From NCBI RefSeq assembly GCF_000195085.1, contig NC_015380.1, positions 172,001 through 236,000 of the forward strand: 64,000 nucleotides of DNA. Direction: 5' to 3'. Source of the DNA: Candidatus Pelagibacter sp. IMCC9063 (GTDB lineage Bacteria > Pseudomonadota > Alphaproteobacteria > Pelagibacterales > Pelagibacteraceae). Positions 24,554 through 33,300 of this stretch are shown here, in pieces; the first letter of the stretch is position 1, and each line of letters begins with the position of its first letter. The notes below the pieces were generated by a model. The model was not told the origin of the DNA. It did no database searches and saw nothing but the letters and a program-made list of their open reading frames with translations. Both the position numbers and the translations under genes were made by a program.

Positions 24554-26797
24554 CTATCCTTTTTTAATTTTAACAAAAATTTTAAAACCTTTGCTAGCTT
24601 GTCCTGTTTTGTTGGAACTATTAGGTAATTGCATTGAAGTTAACGATGCTTGTTGAATTAATTTTTTACTACTTAAATTACCAATTAACCTCAAAATATC
24701 TTGATCACTAGCAGCAACACCTTGAATGATAACTTGGCTTTTTCCGTTATAGTCTACAGACTCAAATTTTACTCTATTAGGAACACTCGATGCTATTTGC
24801 GCTAAAACTCTATAACTCATTTCTTTATTTGATTTTAAACTTTTACTTAATTTTAAAGTCTTTACGATTAAGCCCAGTTCTTTAGTGCTTTTTATTTTTT
24901 CTTTTGTTTTAACAGCGTGCGTTGAAAGAACATTTTCATAATTATTTAATTTTTTGTTATAGGAGTGAATATTCCAAAAAGATAATGTGAAAAGTATTGC
25001 ATAAATCCCTATTACTCCTCCTACTACCCCTTTAAATGCAAAATTTGAAAGAGCTTTTATTTTCTTTTCTTTAATTACACTTTTTCTATTTGGCAATAAA
25101 TTGATATTTTTGACTGCAGTTACAAATTTGTAATACCCAAAGACATCTAATTTTCTAAAAGCTAGTCCAATAACTGTTGATAAATAAGATCGATTTTTTA
25201 AAGAAATAGCTTGGTGTAATTGTTGTGGAACTTTCAACCCTTCTAGTGGATCAAATAACTTAAACCCTACGTTAATTAAATCTTTTCTAAAAATTCCTAA
25301 AAACAAATCTACATTTGGTAGGTCTGAAACTACTTTTATATTTCTAATTCTTTTTTCATATTTTGTTTCAAAGTCTTGTATCGCTTGTTTAACTTGTGCA
25401 ATAAACCTTCTACTTAAAGCTTCGCTTTCTTCATGAGTTCCTGTCTCTAACAAAATTTTTCTATCCTGACCTCTTAAAAAAATATCGGTTATAATTGGAT
25501 TGTTGTCATATAAAATCATTACATAATTTTCATCTAAACCGAATTCTAATACTGCTGTTAAATTAGCATCTTCTGTACTTAAAGAAATTTGATTAATTTG
25601 ATCTACTGCTGATTTTAATGCAAAACATTTAACATCAATAATTACTGGATTAAGACCACTATTTTTAATTATGGAAGTGTAATTATTTATGTCAGACAAC
25701 TTGGATGCAACAAATAAAATATCCATAGTATTTTCTTTTTGATTTCTATTTATTACTTGATGAAAAATAGAATAATCATCTAGGTTGTCAGTTAGCTGAA
25801 CTAAGTTTTCCCAAAGTGAATTAGTATCAATTGCTTTTGCCAATTCTTCCTCAGTCATTAATGGAGCTGTGACTACACGTATTATCGCACTCGTTACTGG
25901 AATGGCAATAGCAGCATTCGTTGTCACAATTTTTGCTTTTTGTATAGCAACTGTTAATTCATTACTTACATGATCCGCGTTTTCTAAAACTGAAGTTTCA
26001 TCTGGTAAATTAATAGGATGTATAAAAAATTTATCAAGAACCCATTGATTTTCTTTATTAGTTGAAATTTGAGCCAATCTAATTTCTTTATTAGTAAGTT
26101 CTATACCTAAAATTTCTTCGCCTTGAGCAGATTTTTTTCCAAGTCGTGCTTTAAAAAAACTTTCAACTTTTCCTACATAATTATTTTTTGCTAGTGCAGA
26201 AATTTTATTGGTTAAATCTTTTTTATCAAAACTTATTTTTTTTAAATTAATATTTTTAAATTTTTCAAGAATACTTAAATTTATTTTTGATTCTGAAACA
26301 TTTTTATTCTCAACAGAAGTAGAAACTTTTTCTAAGGCAGCTACAGGTTCTGTTTGTTCTGGTAGTGCAGATGGTTCTTCATTTACTTCCTCTACTACTT
26401 CTTGATGAACCTCTTCTTCCTTTTTACTTTCTCCATAAATATCATCAAACCATTTTTCCAATATTGGTATAGCTTCTTCAAGATTAGGTGTTCCTGATGA
26501 AGAAATTTTTTGTTTTCCATCAAAATAAAGTCTACCAACAAAGTTTTTTGATTTTAGTTCACCTTTATATTTATCTTGCCTAACATATATGTGTAACCTG
26601 CCTTCTTTTTTATGAATTACTTCATGGTTATTATTCTCTTCAATTTTAGGTTGTATTTCTTCTTGATTTTCATTTGATGTCGCGGAAGAATTATTCTCAG
26701 TATAACTAGATTCACCCTGTGATTGATTCTCATCAACCTTGGTGTTTTCATTGGTCTCTTCGTTACTATTAATATTGTCTTTATTATCTTCTACCAT
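24554..26797 (-). CDS. PilM-PilN fusion with N-terminal acidic extension
   Basis: 747 residues. Residues 1-60 are Glu/Asn-rich and disordered; 65-120 form a small beta-rich domain (RLHIYVRQDKYKG, GRLYFDGKQKISSSGT, LEEAIPILEKWFDDI). A linker follows, then a PilM actin-like domain (about 228-560; ILGIELTNKEIRLAQI, AAIAIPVTSAIIRVV, VLEFGLDENYVMILYD). From NINLLP at 564 to the end is PilN: the motif that binds PilM, a helix at about 590-608 and a periplasmic domain. In most bacteria pilM and pilN are separate genes; here the interaction is covalent. First gene of the pilMN-O-P-Q-B-C operon; the ATG at 26797 follows a leader carrying repeat elements and site D. Confidence 0.88.
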   Translation of the reverse strand: MVEDNKDNINSNEETNENTKVDENQSQGESSYTENNSSATSNENQEEIQPKIEENNNHEVIHKKEGRLHIYVRQDKYKGELKSKNFVGRLYFDGKQKISSSGTPNLEEAIPILEKWFDDIYGESKKEEEVHQEVVEEVNEEPSALPEQTEPVAALEKVSTSVENKNVSESKINLSILEKFKNINLKKISFDKKDLTNKISALAKNNYVGKVESFFKARLGKKSAQGEEILGIELTNKEIRLAQISTNKENQWVLDKFFIHPINLPDETSVLENADHVSNELTVAIQKAKIVTTNAAIAIPVTSAIIRVVTAPLMTEEELAKAIDTNSLWENLVQLTDNLDDYSIFHQVINRNQKENTMDILFVASKLSDINNYTSIIKNSGLNPVIIDVKCFALKSAVDQINQISLSTEDANLTAVLEFGLDENYVMILYDNNPIITDIFLRGQDRKILLETGTHEESEALSRRFIAQVKQAIQDFETKYEKRIRNIKVVSDLPNVDLFLGIFRKDLINVGFKLFDPLEGLKVPQQLHQAISLKNRSYLSTVIGLAFRKLDVFGYYKFVTAVKNINLLPNRKSVIKEKKIKALSNFAFKGVVGGVIGIYAILFTLSFWNIHSYNKKLNNYENVLSTHAVKTKEKIKSTKELGLIVKTLKLSKSLKSNKEMSYRVLAQIASSVPNRVKFESVDYNGKSQVIIQGVAASDQDILRLIGNLSSKKLIQQASLTSMQLPNSSNKTGQASKGFKIFVKIKKG

Positions 26798-26819
26798 AAT
26801 TATTATAATAAAATTTTTT

Positions 26820-26852
26820 CTCTAACACCAAGCATTCGAATCTCTAACACAA
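26820..26852 (-). repeat. TTGTGTTAGAG element, cluster 1 (two copies in pilMN leader)
   Basis: On the minus strand TTGTGTTAGAG (26842-26852) and TGGTGTTAGAG (26820-26830) are spaced 22 bp start to start. They lie between palindrome site D and the pilMN start, in the presumed 5' leader, reading in the direction of transcription. Confidence 0.65.
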
Positions 26853-26878
26853 ATTGAGAACCTAACTATAAGTTGTGA

Positions 26879-26891
26879 ACCTAAAATGGGT
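26879..26891. promoter_or_regulatory. Operator-like palindrome, site D
   Basis: ACCTAAAATGGGT fits RCCYANNNTRGGY, 82 bp upstream of the pilMN start. A TATAGT hexamer follows about 8 bases downstream on the minus strand. Confidence 0.6.
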
Positions 26892-27102
26892 GACGTATCA
26901 AAATTCAAAAACAATTGAAAAAATTAATCTTTTAAAAAATTTAAGAATTAGATTAAATCGAGCTTAGTGGAGATAAGATGTTCAATTTGTTAAAATTTAA
27001 AATAGAGAAATTGTTGATTTTTAAATAGCGATTATAAAAAGTAGAAAAAGTTTTTAATTTTATAATAAATTTTCAGACTTTGGTCTAAATAGAGAAATTA
27101 TA

Positions 27103-27177
27103 TTGTGTTAGAGTAATTTTAATATTGTGTTAGACTGCTTTGTTGTTGTGTTAGACTTTTTTGTTATTGTGTTAGAG
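27103..27177 (+). repeat. TTGTGTTAGA(G/C) array, cluster 2 (four phased copies)
   Basis: Copies start at 27103, 27125, 27146 and 27167: spacing 22, 21 and 21 bp, close to two helical turns, so all face the same side of the DNA. They are in opposite orientation to cluster 1. The 10-11 bp between copies is not conserved. This 605-bp non-coding stretch (26798-27402) separates pilMN from the MFS gene and holds no gene I can support. Confidence 0.75.
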
Positions 27178-27258
27178 CAATTTAGAAAAATAAAATTTTT
27201 TTTAAGTTAAAAATCAACAAAAATGACTCTTTTTCATTTCTGTAAAAAATTATATCTT

Positions 27259-27289
27259 TTGTGTTAGAGATATTAAGCTTGTGTTAGAG
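27259..27289 (+). repeat. TTGTGTTAGAG element, cluster 3 (two copies)
   Basis: Copies at 27259-27269 and 27279-27289, spacing 20 bp, same orientation as cluster 2. They lie about 115 bp from the end of the MFS gene. Confidence 0.7.
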
Positions 27290-27402
27290 TATAATTTTTA
27301 ATTGTTAAATATCTATTAATCTTACAGATTCATATTTGTAAAAAAAATATCCCTATTTGCCCCAAACATGAACTATTTATATTTTAAAAAAAAATTAGAT
27401 GG

Positions 27403-28653
27403 TTAAGAGATTTTTTCGCTTTTTGGCTCTTTATCGACAAAAAGCATCAAAATAAAACCTATAATAAAGAAAATGCTAATAGATAAGAGTCCTATTCTTT
27501 GAGAGAAAAAAAAAGTCATGGTTCCAGCCAATAAAGGTCCGGCAAATGCTGTAATTCGACCTGAAAAGCTAAATAATCCAAAGCCACTTCCCTGATCTTC
27601 AGATTTTAATAATCCTGTCATCATAACGCGGCTTGCGCTTTGAATACTTCCTATAAAAAGAGATATAACCATAACATTACAAAAGAATTGTGTTTTAGTT
27701 TGCGCAATAATTGAAGAGTAAAAAATACATAACGTTAATACGGCAATACAAATTAAAATAATAATTTTTGATGAAAATTTATCATTCAAATACCCACCTA
27801 TCAAAACTCCTACGAACGCAACTAAGTTTGCAAAAATAGCTAATTTTAACAACTCTTCCGAAGTAAAACCGAAAACTCCAGAAGCATACACGCCTCCTCC
27901 TGCAACTAAAACAATCAAAGCATCTGAATAGATCATTCTAGCTAAAAGAAACTTTCCAGTAGTTGTAAATTTATTTTTCCATATTAATGCAATAAGTTTT
28001 TGAAAAACCGGAACTCCATCGTCATTTACTTTGTATTCCACGCGATGTTTAAAATAATGTATCATGGGATAAGAAAAAATTAAAAACCAAATCGCAGCAA
28101 TAATAGGAACAAACCTTATATTTTCAAATTTATTTTTATCTAAACCAAAAGGAACAATGTCAGGTAACACAAAAACATATAATGAAAATAATAATACAGG
28201 AACGCATCCAATATATCCTAAAGCAAATGCAAAGCCTGATGTTTTTCCAATATTGTTTTCATTTGAACAGTTCTTTAATAGTGAATTATAAAAAATAACA
28301 CCAGCTTCATAACAATAATTAGATACTAAAAAAATAATCAATGCATACCAAATATAATCTACTGATGGTTTAGCAAACCAAAACAAGCTTGTGAATAAAA
28401 CACACAAAATAGTAAATATGTGTAATAAATTAATTTTACCTTTAGAATGTTTGTCAGCTATGTTTCCAAGTAAAGGACCTGTTACGGCAACTAGTATTCC
28501 ACAAACTCCAGCTGTCCACTGCCAGTACGCTGCTCCAAGTTGTGGATTACCTACAATATGATTTGCAAAGTACGCTGATGTAATAAATGTAACAATTATA
28601 ATAGTATAAGCTGAATTGGCTAAGTCATAAAGAGCATAAAATAACTTGCTCAT
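27403..28653 (-). CDS. UMF1/Atg22-family MFS transporter
   Basis: 416 residues with about 12 membrane helices. The N-terminus FYALYDLANSAYTIIIVTF is the signature of the UMF1 (vacuole effluxer Atg22-like) branch of the major facilitator superfamily, and GNIADKHSKGK is the MFS loop 2-3 motif. Substrate unknown; bacterial members are little studied. The start ATG overlaps the stop of the regulator gene by one base, so the two form one operon. It is the only transporter inside the surface-structure block. Confidence 0.85.
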   Translation of the reverse strand: MSKLFYALYDLANSAYTIIIVTFITSAYFANHIVGNPQLGAAYWQWTAGVCGILVAVTGPLLGNIADKHSKGKINLLHIFTILCVLFTSLFWFAKPSVDYIWYALIIFLVSNYCYEAGVIFYNSLLKNCSNENNIGKTSGFAFALGYIGCVPVLLFSLYVFVLPDIVPFGLDKNKFENIRFVPIIAAIWFLIFSYPMIHYFKHRVEYKVNDDGVPVFQKLIALIWKNKFTTTGKFLLARMIYSDALIVLVAGGGVYASGVFGFTSEELLKLAIFANLVAFVGVLIGGYLNDKFSSKIIILICIAVLTLCIFYSSIIAQTKTQFFCNVMVISLFIGSIQSASRVMMTGLLKSEDQGSGFGLFSFSGRITAFAGPLLAGTMTFFFSQRIGLLSISIFFIIGFILMLFVDKEPKSEKIS

Positions 28654-29204
28654 TACTTTTTCTCATTCATTTGTAATAATTTTTCGAGTGTACCATTTGT
28701 CTTCCATCTTTTAACTAAGGTGCTTGTATCTATTGTGGTTTTTGAAACAAATTCTTTATAAATTACTTTATAGGCTGGCCCAAGTATAATTCCACTGACA
28801 GCATCAACTTTTACTATTTTTTTTTCCTCAAGTTGTAATACTTTTCTACGAACAGTTTCTCTTGGTAACTGCAGTACTTCCGCAATACTAGCAAATGCTA
28901 ATTTATTAATTTTACTTAAATTAGACATAGACATCAGATCAAAATTTTTTTGAATTTCAGTAAATGTTTTAACTCCATCTTTGTTCATATGATAAAGTGA
29001 ATGACTAACAACAACCTGAAGAACAATAAAAGATTCAAAATCAATCTTTAAATTTTCTCTTATTCTTGAATAGTAGGTTAATAAAAACATTAACCATTCG
29101 TATAGTCCTTTTGAAAAAGCTGGTTGACTGTCTTTACTGATGTATTTTTCTTCCTCTGAAGACAAAGCCTCGATATTTTCGTTTGTTTCTTCTTCTATTG
29201 CCAT
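28653..29204 (-). CDS. Winged-helix transcriptional regulator (HTH_Crp-like C-terminus)
   Basis: 183 residues. An acidic N-terminus and a helical segment (about 30-100) precede a winged helix (about 105-150): FASIAEVLQLPRETVRRKVLQLEEKKIVKV, with the recognition helix PRETVRRKV typical of Crp/Fnr and GntR-like HTHs. No cyclic-nucleotide-binding beta-roll is visible. Two operator-like palindromes lie 9-41 bp upstream of its start, one overlapping the predicted -10 region. This suggests autoregulation and makes it my leading candidate for the protein that binds the RCCYANNNTRGGY sites. That link is inference. Confidence 0.75.
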   Translation of the reverse strand: MAIEEETNENIEALSSEEEKYISKDSQPAFSKGLYEWLMFLLTYYSRIRENLKIDFESFIVLQVVVSHSLYHMNKDGVKTFTEIQKNFDLMSMSNLSKINKLAFASIAEVLQLPRETVRRKVLQLEEKKIVKVDAVSGIILGPAYKVIYKEFVSKTTIDTSTLVKRWKTNGTLEKLLQMNEKK

Positions 29205-29212
29205 AATGATTT

Positions 29213-29225
29213 ACCTATAATGGGT
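29213..29225. promoter_or_regulatory. Operator-like palindrome, site E
   Basis: ACCTATAATGGGT fits RCCYANNNTRGGY, 9 bp before the regulator start; it covers the likely -10 (TTATAG on the minus strand), as expected for repression. Confidence 0.65.
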
Positions 29226-29232
29226 ATGTATC

Positions 29233-29245
29233 GCCTAAATTGGGT
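29233..29245. promoter_or_regulatory. Operator-like palindrome, site F
   Basis: GCCTAAATTGGGT fits RCCYANNNTRGGY; its centre is 20 bp from that of site E (about two helical turns), allowing side-by-side binding of two dimers. The -10-like hexamer TTATAG follows after 12 bases. Confidence 0.65.
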
Positions 29246-29557
29246 TTCTGTCAACTTCTACTTTTACCCTCTGCCTCACCTAGAAGAAATTACTATTGCG
29301 AATATAATTTTTGTCTTTTTAATATCTTAAATTCTATTCATAAGATTGAACGAGTACCAACGTAATTAATTGTGTTATGAATTTAGACTATGAAATTGAA
29401 AAATTGCATTTTAAAACTATTTTGATATTTCTTACTGACTATGGAAATTATTATTAACTCTCCAAATTTTTATTTGCATCTTCAAGACATGGCATTATTC
29501 ATACAATACTCTATAGATGGCTTGTTGCATTTTGCTTCACAAATAAAAATTTAATTT
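29246..29557. other. Intergenic region without recognised gene
   Basis: 312 bp between the regulator promoter and pilD. No ORF, tRNA or strong hairpin seen. TTGTGTTATGA at 29370-29380 is a weak match to the 11-bp repeat element. No palindrome of the RCCYANNNTRGGY type was found here. Confidence 0.5.
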
Positions 29558-30321
29558 GTGCATTATTTAGCTTTATTTTTTTTTGGTATTATCTGTGGAA
29601 GTTTTGCCAATGTTTGTATTCATCGTTTGCCCGAAAATAAAAGTATAGTTACAGGGCGATCCTCCTGTCCTAACTGTAAAAAGAAAATTATTTGGTATGA
29701 CAATATTCCTTTACTATCTTTTATATTGTTAAAGAGTAAATGTAGATTTTGTAAAAAACTAATTAATTTACAATATTTTATAGTTGAATTAATCACCGCC
29801 ATTAGCTTTGTATTAATCTATTATTTTTTTGGATTAACCCTTGCTTCTTTATTGTTATCTATATTAAGTTTTTTTTTATTATTATTTTTTTTATAGATTT
29901 AAAACATTTTATAATTCCAAATGAATTAACTTTTCCTTTAATGGTTATAGGATTTTTTAAATCTTTTGATCCAAATTTAAATCAAACAATTTTTCCAAAT
30001 TATATCAACTCTTTAATTGGGGGGGTCTTCGGTTATTTAATAATTTGGTTGATCATTTTTTTTTATAAAAAAGTTAGAAAAAAAGAAGGTATGGGTCTTG
30101 GGGACGCTAAATTATTAGCAGTAGTGGGTTTTTGGTTTGGCTGGTTTAGTATTCCTTTTACAATTTTTATGTCTTCTGTCGTTGCTCTAATATTTGTTAT
30201 TCCATCACTAATCAACAAATCAAGAAAGATGTCGTCTCAAATTCCTTTTGGTCCTTATATTATTATTGCAGTTATTTTTTATGTATTTTTTTCCAACCAA
30301 ATTAAAACTTTTTTATTATAA
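29558..30321 (+). CDS. pilD: Prepilin peptidase/methyltransferase PilD (frame broken in poly-T)
   Basis: Two frames together give a complete 254-residue PilD. N-terminal part: GSFANVCIHRLPE, zinc-type Cys pairs CPNC and CRFC, first helices. C-terminal part: IDLKHFIIPNELTFP with the first catalytic Asp and GMGLGDAKLLAVVG with the second (GxGD). The break is at a T8 run (29885-29892): the zero frame reads T-TTT-TTA (29887-29893) followed at once by TAG (29894-29896). A -1 shift there, or one extra T, restores the frame. It cleaves and N-methylates prepilins. It stands alone on the plus strand and converges on the pilY1 gene. Confidence 0.88.
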
Positions 30322-30331
30322 AAAAATTTTA

Positions 30332-33300
30332 TTAGTAATTTTCTCTCCAAGATCTTCTGTAAGTAGTAACTTCTCCTGCATTGGTAGAGAGGATGAATAA
30401 TGTATCTTCTTGTTCAGCAGGTCCTGCTACGTTACCATAAAGTGTGTCTGCAAATATTGTTAATTCAGACAATATTCCTCTTCTAACAAATAAACAATCT
30501 TCACCTGCTATTACTGCGCCTAGTTCAGATGAATTATTAGTTCCGCATTCATCATCGGCTGAACAAATAAACGCTTTACCTATATTACATTTATTTCCTA
30601 CAGGAGGTTCGTAAATTGGATAGAATACATTCCCTTTATAAACCGTAGGCGGTGCTGACACTTTTCTAAATCTTTTTGGCTGATTTGGATCTAATTTAAT
30701 AACCCATGCTTGTTCATTAGGACCAGGACAAAGCTCTCCAGTGGCATCAATAGTGGTATTCACACAAACCGTTACATCATCAATATGATTAGCCGCATCT
30801 GCACCTTTCTTAGCCTCTTCCTCAAAGTTACCTTCCGATTGTTTAGGAACATTAACTTCATTTAAGTGCTTAAAGTATGGAAATTCCTCATCTTTTATCC
30901 CATATAAGATATTGTCCATCTTATTACTTCTGTCACCAATTCTTTGGAAGTCACCAGTTCCACCAAAGAGCCAAAAATTATTTGTATCTTTTCCTATTGT
31001 GGCATCCATGGATTTATAACTATATCGTCCATTTTCAACTGTTGCATTTAATTTGAATAATGTTGTTTGATCATAAAGTTTAGCATTATTAATTGTTTGG
31101 TTGGTTAAGTTAATTTTTGTAATTTTTCCTTCAAGGTCATTAAAATAAACCATGGCTCCTCTCCAAGGAACACCTCGTGTTAAATCTGGTGTGATAACAA
31201 CAGGCGTTGTTGGAAGTGCATTTGCTATATCACTAGTATCAGTGTCAACGATACTAATAGCTCCTTGATTAACCACAGCACCAAAAATGCTGCCTGGATT
31301 TTCAAGATCTTCTAAATTAACAAGGAATACATTTGATCCTGAGCATACAAAGGTATTTCCCATGCCTCCTCCAATTACTGCTACATATTTATCATCATTA
31401 ATATTTTCATCACCTTCTTGTGCAGGAATTCTAAATATTCTTGGTGTTGACCAGGTTTCTCCTAGTTGGCTATAATCATATCCAACTGGGTCTGTGCCAG
31501 TGGACGAGCATGAAGTTTGCAAAACAATTTGATTACTTGATGTATCGCCTATACCTACGTTGAAAGTTTTTTCAGCTCCAAAATCAACTTTCAAAAAACC
31601 ATCAACCATTTTAGCGCTTGCAAAATTTATTTTAACTTTATCTCCATTTATTATTTCAGTAACTACAAGATCATCTTGACTAACATTACCAGCGCCATCT
31701 GAGGGAACCTCTATATCAAATACGAATGTTGAACCTGTAAAACAAGCTGCTGTTCCGTTAGCTCTAAATGAGCCGGAAGCTAGAGCATTTGTTTGACAAG
31801 TAGCGATGGCATCTTGTTGAGTACAGCTATTATCAGCTTCACAAGTGTCTGAGTCAGCAGCATCTGCTGTATTTTGATTTTCAGATGCTATTTTAGCTTC
31901 TTCTGAGTTACTTATATTTATAGTTGCCTGAGTATATTGATATTCTGCAATCTGACCTGTGTTATCAGCTACTAAAACTTTACTATTTATATGATCATTA
32001 AAAACGGAATACATATGCAGAGGTCCTTGATTGCCATTGATAATGGGATTGGTAACATCTAATACAGAAAAACCAGCTCCTCCTCTTCCATAGGGAATCA
32101 TTAATATCGTACGCCAGCTTTTACCTTGCTCATAAGCTCCATCTGCATTTAGTCCTTGTATATACATGTCATGAACAACTGGTGAACCATCGACACCAAA
32201 AATTGGATTAGTTCCACCTGGATCTCCTGCAAATTTTCCATCATAAGCTTTGTTTATTATCGTTGGTAGTTTTGATGCAATAAAAGGAGGTATAAAAGCC
32301 CACTCCTCTTCTCCCGTAGCTGAATTAAATGCATGTAGCATTCCATCATTTGCTCCCGCATAAATAACATTTTGTCTAGATTGATTTGCATTAACAAAAG
32401 ACTGGTAATTGTTTTTAGCTCTCCAATATGCCTCTTGATTGACATCTGTAAAATTTGAATTTGCATCTGGAGGTCCAACTTCTAATAGTTGTGAATTGTA
32501 AACATCGCCCAGTAAGTGGGCTCTTTTTTCAATTATATTGCAGTCTCCATCGTAATCAAAATAATCTATACCTCGAACAAAGTTAATTAATCCCTTAACA
32601 TCATCATTTACTCCATCTTCTACACCATCAGCACTTGAACAATTAGATGTGGTATTATGATAATCTAAAATTGAATTTCCAGTTAAGTCAAAAAGACTTT
32701 CTATATCTGATCTATTTTGGTCATCTGTTGTCCAATTATTCCAATTTCCTATATATGAGTTATCTGACAGAGTAGTCCAAATGTTTCTCTCGTTACTTCT
32801 ATTTTTTAATTTTTCTGCTGCATTCCAATTTTCTTCACTTGATTCTGTATTAAGAGATCCATCAGCTTTAACACTTTGTCTACTGATGGTTCCTCGCCAT
32901 TCTCCATACTGGATATATTCAAACTGTGCTTGGTATAAAGAACCCCCTTCTTGAATGGTTGCGGTAATTGATGGAGCGGTGAAAGATAATTTTTCAGCTA
33001 TAATTTGTTGTATTTTACTTGCTAACTCTGTTTTTAACATTTGAGCGTTATCTGCATCTATTCTTGCTTGACAATCTGGTGAGCCTGCAGTGTCACATGA
33101 ACCAGCAAGTGCCATTGCATCAAATTTGCTCAGTCCTGAAGCATTAATTCCGCCACCATAAGCAACGACTAAAGTTTTTACACCCAAATTTTGTCTCAAT
33201 AATCGAATTTTTTCTGCTGCTTGTGAACCATGTGTCCATTGACCATCACCAATAACTATTACATAACTTATTTGGCAGTCAGCTTCGTCGGCTTCCGTAC

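Noticed and set aside
26798-27402. Possible CRISPR array in the repeat region
   Set aside because: Repeats are only 11 bp, gaps about 10 bp, orientations mixed, and no cas gene is present.
29370-29380. TTGTGTTATGA as a ninth copy of the 11-bp element
   Set aside because: It mismatches in the conserved last bases and is isolated.
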